Assembly (NCBI GenBank): GCA_000372185.1
Contig: AQUA01000004.1
Coordinates: 39,713-103,712 of the forward strand
Reading direction: 5' to 3'
DNA: 64,000 bases
Source of the DNA: an actinobacterium SCGC AAA278-O22
GTDB lineage: Bacteria; Actinomycetota; Actinomycetes; Nanopelagicales; Nanopelagicaceae
Part shown: piece by piece, positions 34,255 through 43,018 of the stretch
Numbering within the stretch: the stretch's first letter is position 1
Layout: each line of letters opens with the position of its first letter
The notes under the pieces: generated by a model
Databases searched by the model: none
The model's input: only the letters and a program-made list of their open reading frames with translations
What the model was told of the DNA's origin: nothing
Position numbers and translations under genes: made by a program

Positions 34255-35160
34255 ATGACCGCTGTCTATGTTGAAGAAGGCCCCGATAAGGGCGCCATCT
34301 GGCATTTTGGCGAACCAGCAAAAGAACAGCGCGCACTCGATGAAGGAAAAGCGTGGGCTGATTTATCTCATCTTTCAGTTATTGCAGTTTCTGGTGAAGA
34401 CCGCCTGAAGTGGTTGCATGATTTAACAACTCAGTATCTCAATGATTTCGGTGCTGGTGTGTGGACTTCTGCGTTGATCTTGGATCCGCAGGGACATGTC
34501 GAATACCAATTTAATCTAGTTGATGATGGCGCAACTACCTGGTTGGTGCTCGATCCTCAATTTACTGAAGGATTGATTACATACCTGAACAGAATGCGAT
34601 TTATGTTACGCGTTGAAGTCCGCGATGCAACTAGTGAATATGCAGTACTGCGTGCACCGGGTGCAGTTACTGATATCGGTGGGCCATTTGCTTTGGTGCC
34701 GCGGGCCGAATTAGATGAGATGAAGAGTGCTTTTAACTCGACAGCTACTCAAGTCGGAACGTGGGTACTTGATGCAGAACGAGTTGCTGCAGGGCGTCCG
34801 CGCCATGGAATTGATACTGATGCTAAAGCGATTCCTAACGAGTTAGGGCTGCTTAACAAGGCAGTGCATATGAATAAGGGTTGCTATCGCGGGCAAGAGA
34901 CGGTTGCCAAGGTTTATAACTTAGGAAAGCCACCACGTCGTCTTGTGATGTTGCACCTTGATGGACATGCGGTTGTGATGCCTGCTCCCGGAACTCCGGT
35001 GATGAGCGGTGATGTTCAGGTTGGATTCTTAGGAACAGTTGCTCGCCATCATGAATTGGGGCCGATTGCTTTGGCCTTAGTGAAGCGAAATACACCAGTT
35101 GATGCGCAGTTGATGGTTGATGGTGTGGCAGCATCGCAAGAGATTATTGTGGAGGCATAA
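34255..35160 (+). CDS. ygfZ: YgfZ/GcvT-like folate-binding Fe-S cluster protein
   Basis: A 301-residue GcvT-fold protein. The signature is NKGCYRGQETVAKVYNLG, which contains K-G-C-Y-x-G-Q-E with the conserved Cys. DLSHLSVIAVSGEDRLKWLHDLTTQ is the N-terminal folate-binding part, and ARHHELGPIALALVKR lies near the end. YgfZ proteins help repair or mature Fe-S enzymes with tetrahydrofolate. The stop is followed at once by a GTG that opens a tiny membrane protein. Confidence 0.88.
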   Translation: MTAVYVEEGPDKGAIWHFGEPAKEQRALDEGKAWADLSHLSVIAVSGEDRLKWLHDLTTQYLNDFGAGVWTSALILDPQGHVEYQFNLVDDGATTWLVLDPQFTEGLITYLNRMRFMLRVEVRDATSEYAVLRAPGAVTDIGGPFALVPRAELDEMKSAFNSTATQVGTWVLDAERVAAGRPRHGIDTDAKAIPNELGLLNKAVHMNKGCYRGQETVAKVYNLGKPPRRLVMLHLDGHAVVMPAPGTPVMSGDVQVGFLGTVARHHELGPIALALVKRNTPVDAQLMVDGVAASQEIIVEA

Positions 35161-35235
35161 GTGAAGTTCTTAGGCCAAGTATTTGTAGTTCTTATTGCAG
35201 GCCTTGCAATCATGTGGGCTGTGCGCAAGATTTAA
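35161..35235 (+). CDS. 24-residue single-helix membrane protein
   Basis: Below the track's length limit. GTG directly after the ygfZ stop opens MKFLGQVFVVLIAGLAIMWAVRKI, a basic-hydrophobic-basic peptide with one helix. Its direct coupling to ygfZ and clean structure make it likely to be real. Function unknown. Confidence 0.55.
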   Translation: MKFLGQVFVVLIAGLAIMWAVRKI

Positions 35236-35251
35236 CAGTTACTCTTACCCC

Positions 35252-35386
35252 ATGGAGTTCTTCACAACTGTGGTGCTGGCGCTTGTCGCATTTGTAGTTG
35301 GTGTGGGGCTCGTGGTCTATGGCGTCAAAGGGCGCCGCGAATCTCAAGCACGCGATGGACGTACATATAAGAGAGGCAGGCTCTAA
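35252..35386 (+). CDS. 44-residue single-helix membrane protein
   Basis: The track begins at 35195 with a doubtful start; the ATG at 35252 gives MEFFTTVVLALVAFVVGVGL followed by a basic tail, RRESQARDGRTYKRGRL. This is one helix with a positively charged cytoplasmic end. The stop overlaps the ATG of the nitrobindin-like gene by 1 base (TAATG), suggesting coupled translation. Function unknown. Confidence 0.65.
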   Translation: MEFFTTVVLALVAFVVGVGLVVYGVKGRRESQARDGRTYKRGRL

Positions 35387-35886
35387 TGGCCTTCACAATT
35401 CCCGAAGGACTTCATCCTGATCTCAATCCACTTGCGTGGATGATCGGCACTTGGCGCGGTAAAGGCCGTGGTGAATATCCGACAATCGAGCCTTTTGAAT
35501 ACGCACACGAAGTTGTCTTTAACCACGATGGTCGTCCATTTATGAATTACTACTCACGTTCATGGATCATTGATGCAGAAGGCGAAATCATTCGACCAGC
35601 TGCATCTGAAGCAGGTTTCTGGCGTGTGAAAGAGAACAACGTTCTTGAGGTAGTGATCTCACACAACACTGGAATCTCTGAAGGATGGGTCGGACAATTT
35701 GATGGGCCAAAGATTCAATTGGTGATGGATCAGGGATATTCAGCACCAACAGCAAAGATTGTTACTGCTGGTGTGCGTTTATATGGTCTTGTTGCAGGAG
35801 AACTCTTCTATGCCTATGACATGGCAGCTGAAGGGCAAGAGTTGCAAGCACATATCTGGTCAACTCTCGAGCGTCAGTCTGAGTAG
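35386..35886 (+). CDS. FABP-like nitrobindin (THAP4-type heme-binding beta-barrel)
   Basis: A 166-residue beta-barrel protein. LAWMIGTWRGKGRGEYPTI near the N-terminus contains the GTWxGxGxG motif of nitrobindins, and GFWRV, VLEVVISHNTGISEGWVGQ and LQAHIWSTLERQ follow the family pattern. Family members bind heme b and isomerise peroxynitrite to nitrate. Co-directional with asparaginase downstream, with little space between them. Confidence 0.85.
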   Translation: MAFTIPEGLHPDLNPLAWMIGTWRGKGRGEYPTIEPFEYAHEVVFNHDGRPFMNYYSRSWIIDAEGEIIRPAASEAGFWRVKENNVLEVVISHNTGISEGWVGQFDGPKIQLVMDQGYSAPTAKIVTAGVRLYGLVAGELFYAYDMAAEGQELQAHIWSTLERQSE

Positions 35887-35895
35887 GTGCAAGTT

Positions 35896-36816
35896 ATGTC
35901 TGATGAAGTATTAGCTGAATATGTACGCGATGGCGTAGTTGAATCAGTGCATCGTGGGTATTTAGTTGCACTCAATTCAGATGGTTCAGTGAATTTAGCG
36001 TTAGGTACTTCAGAGCAACTGATTTTTCCGCGTTCAACTATTAAATCTATTCAAGGTGCTGCGATGGTGCGCGCTGGGTTGAAGCTAGAACCGCGCTTGC
36101 TGGCACTTGGATGTTCTAGCCATTCAGGTTCTGAAGAACATTTAACGGCTGTGCGAGAAATTTTGAGCAAGGCGCAACTTGATGAGAGCGCTTTGCAGTG
36201 CATGCTGGATAAGCCATTGGGCGAAGCAGAACGACGTGCGTGGGGAGAAAGAGAAGCTACTCGTATCTCAATGAACTGCAGTGGAAAGCACGCAGCGATG
36301 CTGCTGACATGTGTGACAAATGGTTGGCCCATTGAAAACTATTTAGATCCCGCACATCCATTGCAGGTCGCAGTCAAGAAAGAGCTTGAGGCGTTAGCCG
36401 GTGAAACAATTTCGCTGACTTCCACTGATGGTTGTGGTGCTCCGCTATTTCTGATTTCAGTTCTTGGTTTGGCGCGTGCGATTCGTGCCATCACAATTTC
36501 AACAGATCCTGTGCATCAATCGGTGCTTGATGCATCTCGTGCGTTTCCTGAAATGGTTGCAGGTAAAGGTCGTTTAACAACGCAGATGATTGAAGCTGTT
36601 CCTGGGTTGTATATGAAAGATGGTGCAGAGGCAGTTGAAGTTGCATCGATGCCGGATGGTCGCACCTTGGTATTTAAAGTCTCTGATGGCTCGCTTCGTC
36701 CCTTTAGAGTCTTGGTCCATGCCGGTTTGAAGCGACTGGGTATTGATAGCCCCTACGAGGCTGAAAATGTGCTTGGTGGTGACCGCGTTATCGGTGCCAT
36801 TCGCGCAACCTTTTAA
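35896..36816 (+). CDS. Asparaginase (type II-like, PF06089 family)
   Basis: A protein of ~306 residues that hydrolyses asparagine to aspartate and ammonia. STIKSIQGAAMVRAG, LGCSSHSGSEEHLTAV, MNCSGKHAAMLLTC and TDGCGAPLFLIS are the motifs of this bacterial asparaginase family, unrelated to E. coli AnsA/B. The track start is a GTG at 35887; the ATG at 35896 has an AGGTG site in the right place and is preferred. mshA follows after 20 bases. Confidence 0.87.
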   Translation: MSDEVLAEYVRDGVVESVHRGYLVALNSDGSVNLALGTSEQLIFPRSTIKSIQGAAMVRAGLKLEPRLLALGCSSHSGSEEHLTAVREILSKAQLDESALQCMLDKPLGEAERRAWGEREATRISMNCSGKHAAMLLTCVTNGWPIENYLDPAHPLQVAVKKELEALAGETISLTSTDGCGAPLFLISVLGLARAIRAITISTDPVHQSVLDASRAFPEMVAGKGRLTTQMIEAVPGLYMKDGAEAVEVASMPDGRTLVFKVSDGSLRPFRVLVHAGLKRLGIDSPYEAENVLGGDRVIGAIRATF

Positions 36817-36836
36817 ACGCGCGTACCCTTAGATTT

Positions 36837-38102
36837 GTGAGCATTACTTCCCGCCGCGTTGCTACCTTGATGGTGCACACATCACCGCTTGATCAAGCAG
36901 GTATTGGTGATGCCGGTGGAATGAATATCTATGTGGTGGAAGCGGCGCAAAATATGGCTGCGATGGGTGTGCAGGTAGATATCTTTACACGTAGAACAAA
37001 TACTGAGATTGCAGATGTCGTTGAAGTTTCACCTGGTGTGCGAGTGATTCAACTCAATGTGGGCCCTATTGTTGGTGTTACAAAAGAGCAGTTACCCAAG
37101 TTGATTCCTGATTTATCAGTGGCATTTAAAGAGGCTCTAAGTAAAGAGAAATACGACGTTATCCATTCGCATTATTGGATTAGCGGCAAGGTAGCGATGC
37201 CAGCTGCGAAAGAGTTAAATATTCCGCTCGTCCACACGATGCACACCATGGCGCGAGTAAAGAATTTGAATTTGGCAGAAGGTGAAGTTCCTGAGCCAAT
37301 GATTCGCGTACAAGGTGAAACTCAGGTGGTTGCAGCAGCTGATGCGCTCGTTGCAAATACCGATGCTGAGGCAGCAAGTTTGGTTTCACTGTATGAAGCG
37401 TGCCCAGATAATGTTTTGGTTGTCAGCCCTGGTGTAAACCTGAAGGTTTTCACGCCAGGTGCAGGACGTTCTGCAGCGCGCCAAGTAGTGGGCCTTGATA
37501 AAGATGCGCACATCATCACCTTTGTGGGGCGCATTCAGCCACATAAGGGTCCTGAGGTATTGATCCGTGCGATTGCAGAACTTGTTTCGCACTCACCACA
37601 TCTGCGCACTAAGTTGATTGTGATCATCATGGGTGGCGCATCAGGTGCCAACCAATCAGAGGTAGAACGTTTGAAAGAATTAGTTTCATGGCTCGGTATT
37701 GATGATGTGGTGCGCTTTGAACCACCTGCTCCTCGTGAAGAGCTGCCGCAGTGGTATCGCGCATCTGATTTAGTCTGCGTGCCAAGTTACTCTGAAAGCT
37801 TTGGACTTGTGGCACTTGAAGCACAAGCCTGTGGAACACCTGTGGTTGCAACAGCAGTAGGTGGCCTTCGCACAGCAGTTGCAGACGGTATTTCAGGAGT
37901 ATTAGTCGATGGCCACGATTCACGTGCATGGTCATCTGTCTTGGCGCGTTTGCTGCAAGAACCACAGCGTCGCGTGCTGCTTTCTATGGGAGCAGTCGAA
38001 CATGCCTCTCACTTCGGGTGGGATGCCACATCGCGCGGAACCCTCGATATCTATGATCGAGTCTTATCAGCGCGCATCGAAGCAAAGAAGAACATCGGAT
38101 AG
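36837..38102 (+). CDS. mshA: D-inositol-3-phosphate glycosyltransferase
   Basis: First step of mycothiol synthesis: moves GlcNAc from UDP-GlcNAc to inositol-3-phosphate. MVHTSPLDQAGIGDAGGMNIYV is close to the known MshA N-terminus, HSHYWISGKVAM and FVGRIQPHKGPEVLI lie in the two GT-B lobes, and SESFGLVALEAQACGTPVVAT is the donor E-x7-E site. At 421 residues the length is right. It starts with GTG. With mshD at 30453 this marks an actinobacterium. The stop codon abuts the YbjN gene start. Confidence 0.93.
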   Translation: MSITSRRVATLMVHTSPLDQAGIGDAGGMNIYVVEAAQNMAAMGVQVDIFTRRTNTEIADVVEVSPGVRVIQLNVGPIVGVTKEQLPKLIPDLSVAFKEALSKEKYDVIHSHYWISGKVAMPAAKELNIPLVHTMHTMARVKNLNLAEGEVPEPMIRVQGETQVVAAADALVANTDAEAASLVSLYEACPDNVLVVSPGVNLKVFTPGAGRSAARQVVGLDKDAHIITFVGRIQPHKGPEVLIRAIAELVSHSPHLRTKLIVIIMGGASGANQSEVERLKELVSWLGIDDVVRFEPPAPREELPQWYRASDLVCVPSYSESFGLVALEAQACGTPVVATAVGGLRTAVADGISGVLVDGHDSRAWSSVLARLLQEPQRRVLLSMGAVEHASHFGWDATSRGTLDIYDRVLSARIEAKKNIG

Positions 38103-38582
38103 ATGGCCCTCAATGCGCATGATGTGATTGAAGAATTCTTAACATCACATGACTTAGATTTTGAGAAGCAGGGCCAGAACACCTTTATGGTGACTCTGCC
38201 AGGGGAGAAGAAGCTTCAGACGCATTGCGCATTAGTAATTGGTGATCACTCACTGAGCATCAACGCCTTTGTGATTCGTAAGCCTGATACCCATGAAGAT
38301 GCAGTGCACAAGTGGTGCATGGCAAAGAATGCTTCCATGTATGGAATTGCCTTTGCGATCAATGAACTGGGCGATATCTACTTAGTGGGGCGCCTTCCAC
38401 TCGATGCAGTGAATGCGCAAGAGATTGATCGATTGATTGGATCAGTGCTGCAGTATTCAGATTCATCATTTAATCCATTGCTCGAATTGGGCTTTGCAGA
38501 TGCCATCCGCCGCGAATGGGCATGGCGCGTAAGCCGTGGTGAATCGTTGGCAAATTTAGAGGCGTTTAAGCACTTAGTGTGA
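38103..38582 (+). CDS. YbjN domain protein
   Basis: A 159-residue protein of the YbjN / type III secretion chaperone-like fold. FMVTLPGEKKLQTHCALVIGDHSL, followed by a second strand-helix unit with LVGRLPLDAVNAQEIDRLIGSVLQY, is typical. In Actinobacteria this gene usually lies between mshA and gpm, as here. Its role is unknown. Confidence 0.85.
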   Translation: MALNAHDVIEEFLTSHDLDFEKQGQNTFMVTLPGEKKLQTHCALVIGDHSLSINAFVIRKPDTHEDAVHKWCMAKNASMYGIAFAINELGDIYLVGRLPLDAVNAQEIDRLIGSVLQYSDSSFNPLLELGFADAIRREWAWRVSRGESLANLEAFKHLV

Positions 38583-38600
38583 TGTGAGAGAATTCGCCTC

Positions 38601-39350
38601 ATGTCCAACTTAAAGTTAATTCTGCTGCGCCATGGCGAATCCGAATGGAACGCCCTCAACCTCTTTACCGGCTGGGTCGATGTCCGCTTATCTGACAAAG
38701 GCATCGCTGAGGCAGCTCGTGGTGGAAAGTTGTTGGCAGAGCGCGGGTTATTGCCTGATGTGGTTCACACTTCACTTTTGCGACGTGCCATTCACACATC
38801 GCAGTTGGCGCTCGATGCATGTGATCGTCATTGGATTCCAGTAAAGCGTTCATGGTGCCTCAATGAGCGCCACTACGGTGCGCTGCAAGGCAAGGACAAG
38901 GCGCAGACTTTGGCTGAATACGGCGAAGAGCAATTTATGTTGTGGCGCCGTTCCTATGACACCCCTCCGCCGTTGATTGAAAAAGGCTCGAAGTACTCGC
39001 AGGATGCCGACCCACGCTACGCGGATTTAGGTGCGGATATGCCGCTGACTGAGTGCCTCAAAGATGTTGTGGTCCGCATGGTTCCGTATTGGACTGAATC
39101 CATTATTCCTGACCTCAAGGCTGGAAAAACTGTTCTGATTACTGCTCACGGCAACTCTTTGCGTGCGCTGGTCAAGCACCTTGAAGGAATCACCGATGAA
39201 GATATTGCGGCTTTAAATATCCCAACGGGTATTCCGTTGCTGTATGAATTGGATTCAAACTTCAAGCCAGTAAAAGCTGGTGGCGAATACTTAGATCCAG
39301 CAGCAGCGGCTGAAGCGATTACAGCAGTTGCGAATCAGGGTAAGAAGTAA
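38601..39350 (+). CDS. gpmA: 2,3-bisphosphoglycerate-dependent phosphoglycerate mutase
   Basis: Interconverts 3- and 2-phosphoglycerate in glycolysis. [10 protein letters not shown] holds the phosphorylated His (RHG), [13 protein letters not shown] and [16 protein letters not shown] are typical of the dPGM group, and [17 protein letters not shown] carries the second catalytic His. At 249 residues the length is normal. It ends 1 base before a convergent lipoprotein gene. Confidence 0.94.
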   Translation: MSNLKLILLRHGESEWNALNLFTGWVDVRLSDKGIAEAARGGKLLAERGLLPDVVHTSLLRRAIHTSQLALDACDRHWIPVKRSWCLNERHYGALQGKDKAQTLAEYGEEQFMLWRRSYDTPPPLIEKGSKYSQDADPRYADLGADMPLTECLKDVVVRMVPYWTESIIPDLKAGKTVLITAHGNSLRALVKHLEGITDEDIAALNIPTGIPLLYELDSNFKPVKAGGEYLDPAAAAEAITAVANQGKK

Positions 39351-39351
39351 G

Positions 39352-39864
39352 TTACTTAACGAGCTTTGCGCCAGTTGTAACGCTTGAATAAGTATCGCGC
39401 TTGTCGCGGATGATTGCGTTGACAGTAACAACTCCTGCGCGAGCAAAGGCAAGCTGTAGTTGAACGTTCTTGCCTGGAGTTGCTCCGACACCGCTAAATA
39501 CTGCCTTTGCATTGGCTGAATCGCCTTCAAAGCGGATCGGTGATTCTGGCGCCAAGTTCTGTTCGCCAGAAAGTGTTGCTTGCACATTTCCAGCTGAAAT
39601 TCCAAGAAGTGCATCAGGTGTCTGTGAGTGGTTGATGATGGTTCCCACAACTACTGCCGAGCCATCTTCAGTTGCAACAAGGAGAAGATTTGCAATGGTG
39701 AGGTCGCTGCCATTTGTTGTCACAGTTGCTTCGGCGCCATCTGTTACTCGCTTGATCAAACGTGTTGCTGCATCAGGGCCTGCGCCACCGCATGCAGTAA
39801 GTGAGAGAGCAAGTGCAGATGTAATGAGAGCAGCAGAGATTTTCTTAAAATGTGGGCGACGCAT
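39352..39864 (-). CDS. Predicted lipoprotein
   Basis: A 170-residue exported protein with a lipobox: hydrophobic SAALITSALALSL then LTAC at about residues 22-25, so Cys25 would be lipidated. The mature part is small, Thr/Val-rich and probably all-beta (VVGTIINHSQTPDALLGISAG, LQLAFARAGVVTV). It resembles copper-chaperone PCuAC-like lipoproteins in outline, but no Met/His metal motif is visible, so the function stays open. It is convergent with gpmA. Confidence 0.78.
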   Translation of the reverse strand: MRRPHFKKISAALITSALALSLTACGGAGPDAATRLIKRVTDGAEATVTTNGSDLTIANLLLVATEDGSAVVVGTIINHSQTPDALLGISAGNVQATLSGEQNLAPESPIRFEGDSANAKAVFSGVGATPGKNVQLQLAFARAGVVTVNAIIRDKRDTYSSVTTGAKLVK

Positions 39865-39950
39865 GGGGCAAATTATCGCATGTCAAATAAGCGTTATTTG
39901 ACGCTGGTTTAGGCCCTATAAACCGACTTTCTAATGTCAGTGGAGGCTGG

Positions 39951-39956
39951 TAGAAT
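39951..39956 (+). promoter_or_regulatory. Possible -10 element of carD
   Basis: TAGAAT lies about 25 bases before the preferred carD ATG and 13 bases before its GAAGGG ribosome site, a good place for a -10 box. The -35 region is weak. This supports transcription starting near 39963, downstream of the track's start codon at 39960. Confidence 0.45.
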
Positions 39957-39980
39957 TGGATGTCTATCGAAGGGCAATAC

Positions 39981-40463
39981 ATGACATTCAAGGTCGGCGA
40001 AACCGTTGTTTATCCCCATCACGGAGCAGCTCTTATCGAGGCAATAGAAACTCGAACAATTAAGGGCGAAGAGAAGACCTATCTCGTACTCAAGGTTGCA
40101 CAAGGCGACCTCACTGTGCGCGTTCCTGCAGATAATGTAGATCTCGTCGGTGTCCGCGATGTCGTTGATTCAGCTGGCCTCGATCGCGTATTTAACGTAC
40201 TTCGTCAGCCATATACGGAAGAGCCAACAAACTGGTCACGTCGCTATAAGGCAAACCTCGAAAAGCTTGCATCCGGAGATGTCATTAAGGTCGCAGAAGT
40301 TGTGCGCGATCTCTATCGCCGCGATCTCGATCGAGGCCTTTCTGCCGGTGAAAAGCGCATGCTCGCCAAGGCGAAGCAGATTCTCGTCTCTGAGCTCGCT
40401 CTCGCTGAGCGCACAGATGAAGAGAAGGCTGCAACTCTCCTTGACGAGGTTCTCGCTTCTTAA
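39981..40463 (+). CDS. carD: CarD family transcription regulator
   Basis: CarD binds RNA polymerase beta and stabilises open promoter complexes. The protein begins [17 protein letters not shown], the usual N-terminal RNA polymerase-interaction domain; the C-terminal half is helical and DNA-binding ([32 protein letters not shown]). The track start (39960) adds seven residues; a GAAGGG site 7 bases before the ATG at 39981 and the family's usual start support the shorter form (160 residues). ispDF follows after 18 bases, a common actinobacterial order. Confidence 0.93.
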   Translation: MTFKVGETVVYPHHGAALIEAIETRTIKGEEKTYLVLKVAQGDLTVRVPADNVDLVGVRDVVDSAGLDRVFNVLRQPYTEEPTNWSRRYKANLEKLASGDVIKVAEVVRDLYRRDLDRGLSAGEKRMLAKAKQILVSELALAERTDEEKAATLLDEVLAS

Positions 40464-40481
40464 ATTTTTTAGCCTCATCTC

Positions 40482-41600
40482 ATGATCGCCGCCATCGTCG
40501 CTGCCGCAGGTAGTGGCGAACGTTTCGGTGCGTCTCTTCCAAAAGCACTTATTCAATTGGGCGATCGCGCACTTCTTGAACATGCAGTTTCAAGTTTGTC
40601 GGCTGTTGTTGATCAGATTGTGGTGACTGCACCTGCAGGTTATGAAGATCAGATACGTGCTCTCGTTGGGGATGCGGTCACTGTTGTTACTGGTGGCGCT
40701 ACACGCTCTGATTCTGTGCGAGCAGGTCTTACAGTTATTGAAGGCGCAGAGTTTGTTCTTGTCCACGATGCAGCACGAGCGCTAGCAACTCGTGAATTAG
40801 CAGCGTCCGTAGTGGCCGCACTAAAGGGCGGCGATGTTGCAGTAGTTCCGGCGTTACCTGTTGTTGATACTCTGCAAAGCGTTGGTACGGATGGTTATGT
40901 TCTTAGTGCAGTTGATCGCACACCACTTCGCCGCATTCAAACTCCACAAGGATTTTCTTACTCAGTACTAAAAGAAATTCATCAGGCAGCACACGATGCA
41001 ACTGATGATTCAACTCTGGCTCTTCAAGCAGGTCACAAAGTCCGCGTCATTGCTGGTGAAGAACGAGCGCTAAAAATTACAACTCCATCAGATTTAGCAA
41101 CTGCTCTTACATTCTTAGGCGACGCCACAACATTTAGTTCTGGCATTGGTGTTGATGCACATGCATTTGGCGAAGGAAGAGAACTTTGGCTGGCAGGTCT
41201 TCATTGGCCTGGTGAAGTTGGTGTCGAAGGCCACTCTGATGGTGATGTTGCAGCTCATGCGATTTGCGACGCGCTCTTTGCAGCAACTGGTCTTGGAGAT
41301 CTCGGCAGCAACTTTGGAACATCGCGCCCTGAATATGCAGGTGCATCGGGAGTTACATTATTAAAGGAAACTCTTGCAATTATTACTAAAGGCGGATATT
41401 CAATTTCACATGTATCCGTTCAGATCATCGGCAATCGTCCACGTATTGGTGCACGTCGTGCTGAGGCAATCGCAACTATCTCGCAGGCTTTGGGTGGGGC
41501 AGAAGTTGCCATACTTGCGACAACTACCGATGGCATGGGCCTTACTGGTGAAGGCAAGGGCATTGCAGCGATTGCATCTGCGCTTGTAATCAAGCGTTAG
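40482..41600 (+). CDS. ispDF: Bifunctional MEP-cytidylyltransferase / MEcPP synthase
   Basis: Two steps of the MEP isoprenoid pathway in one 372-residue chain. Residues 1-~215 are Isp[15 protein letters not shown] (CTP binding), [19 protein letters not shown] and [14 protein letters not shown]. Residues ~220-372 are Isp[20 protein letters not shown] with metal ligands Asp and His, [16 protein letters not shown], and [19 protein letters not shown] at the end. Fusions are well known in proteobacteria; many Actinobacteria keep separate genes, so the fusion is notable. cysS follows closely. Confidence 0.93.
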   Translation: MIAAIVAAAGSGERFGASLPKALIQLGDRALLEHAVSSLSAVVDQIVVTAPAGYEDQIRALVGDAVTVVTGGATRSDSVRAGLTVIEGAEFVLVHDAARALATRELAASVVAALKGGDVAVVPALPVVDTLQSVGTDGYVLSAVDRTPLRRIQTPQGFSYSVLKEIHQAAHDATDDSTLALQAGHKVRVIAGEERALKITTPSDLATALTFLGDATTFSSGIGVDAHAFGEGRELWLAGLHWPGEVGVEGHSDGDVAAHAICDALFAATGLGDLGSNFGTSRPEYAGASGVTLLKETLAIITKGGYSISHVSVQIIGNRPRIGARRAEAIATISQALGGAEVAILATTTDGMGLTGEGKGIAAIASALVIKR

Positions 41601-41609
41601 AATTGCCTA

Positions 41610-43016
41610 ATGAGTTCGCTATCTTTATACGACACCCTTACGCGAACCACATCTGAATTTGTCCCGCTTAAAAAAGGTGAAGTCGGAATCTATTTGTGCG
41701 GTGCAACTGTTCAGGCACCTCCGCATATCGGCCATGTGCGTTCTGGCGTTAACTTCGACATCTTGCGTCGCTGGTTAACTAAGTCTGGTTACAACGTCAC
41801 CTTTATTCGTAATGTCACCGATATCGATGACAAGATTTTGCATAAGGCTGTCCACGAAGAAGCGCCTTGGTGGGCAGTTGCTATGAAATACGAGCGCGCA
41901 TTTACTGATGCATATGCGGCTTTGAATGTTCTGCCACCGACATATGAACCACGTGCCACAGGCCATGTCACTCAGATGATAGAACTCATGCAGTTGCTCA
42001 TTGAAAAGGGTGTTGCATACGCTCCTGGCAATGGCGACGTTTACCTCGAAGTTCGCAAGCTCTCTTCTTACCTAACTTTGTCACGTCAGAAGCTTGATGA
42101 CCTTCAACCAGCAGCCGATGCTGATGAGACTTACAAGAAAGATCCACGCGACTTTGCTTTGTGGAAAGCTGCAAAGCCAGGAGATCCATCATGGCCAACT
42201 CCGTGGGGTCCAGGTCGTCCAGGATGGCACCTTGAATGTTCTGCGATGGCGCATCAGTATTTAGGTGAAGCATTTGATATTCACGGTGGCGGACTTGATT
42301 TGATCTTCCCTCACCACGAGAACGAGATCGCACAATCTGAAGCAGCAGGTTATGCCTTTGCTAAGCGTTGGTTGCACAACGCATGGGTGACCGCATCTGG
42401 TGAGAAGATGTCGAAGTCACTAGGTAATTCTCTTCAAGTACATGAATTGCTCAAGACAGTTCGCGGAATCGAACTTCGTTGGTATTTAGGTTCTGCGCAC
42501 TACCGTTCGATGCTCGAGTTTTCTCATGAAGCGTTGGCAGAATCTGCAACTGCCTTTCGTCGTATCGAAGGATTCTTACATCGTTCCGTTGAGATTTTAG
42601 GTGTGCAGCCAATTCCCGTTATTAGCCAAACATTCACTGATGCCATGAATGATGATTTGGCTGTTCCTACAGCTCTTGCCTCAATCTCTGAATCACTTCG
42701 CCTTGGAAATACTGCAATAACTGCGTCAGATAAGGCAGTCATTGCAACATCAGCCAACGAAATTTGCGGAGCACTCGAAGTCCTTGGATGCGATCCATTC
42801 GATCCAGCTTTTGCAACCAGTGGTTCAAGTGACGATATGACTGCAGCTCTTGATGGCACCATTAAATTAGCGCTCGAACAGCGTGCTGCTGCGCGCGAAC
42901 GTAAAGATTTTGCAGCATCTGATGCCATTCGCGATGGCTTAGCTGCGCTGGGAATTACTATTGAAGACACTGCACAAGGGCCACGCTGGTCGATTACTGG
43001 AAATGGAAGTAAATAA
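41610..43016 (+). CDS. cysS: Cysteinyl-tRNA synthetase
   Basis: Class I synthetase of 468 residues. CGATVQAPPHIGHVRSG holds the zinc-binding Cys30 and the HIGH motif (39-42), GWHLECSAMA the second zinc Cys, HGGGLDLIFPHHENEIAQSEA the substrate-zinc site, and KMSKSLGN the KMSKS loop near 266. It lies between ispDF and rlmB, which is a frequent arrangement in Actinobacteria. MshC, a CysS paralogue in mycothiol synthesis, is distinguishable by length (~410) and by neighbours; this gene is the true CysS. Confidence 0.93.
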   Translation: MSSLSLYDTLTRTTSEFVPLKKGEVGIYLCGATVQAPPHIGHVRSGVNFDILRRWLTKSGYNVTFIRNVTDIDDKILHKAVHEEAPWWAVAMKYERAFTDAYAALNVLPPTYEPRATGHVTQMIELMQLLIEKGVAYAPGNGDVYLEVRKLSSYLTLSRQKLDDLQPAADADETYKKDPRDFALWKAAKPGDPSWPTPWGPGRPGWHLECSAMAHQYLGEAFDIHGGGLDLIFPHHENEIAQSEAAGYAFAKRWLHNAWVTASGEKMSKSLGNSLQVHELLKTVRGIELRWYLGSAHYRSMLEFSHEALAESATAFRRIEGFLHRSVEILGVQPIPVISQTFTDAMNDDLAVPTALASISESLRLGNTAITASDKAVIATSANEICGALEVLGCDPFDPAFATSGSSDDMTAALDGTIKLALEQRAAARERKDFAASDAIRDGLAALGITIEDTAQGPRWSITGNGSK

Positions 43017-43018
43017 CG

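Noticed and set aside
35195-35251. Upstream extension of the 44-residue membrane protein
   Set aside because: It overlaps the preceding 24-residue ORF and adds a non-hydrophobic Cys-containing stretch; the ATG at 35252 is a better start.
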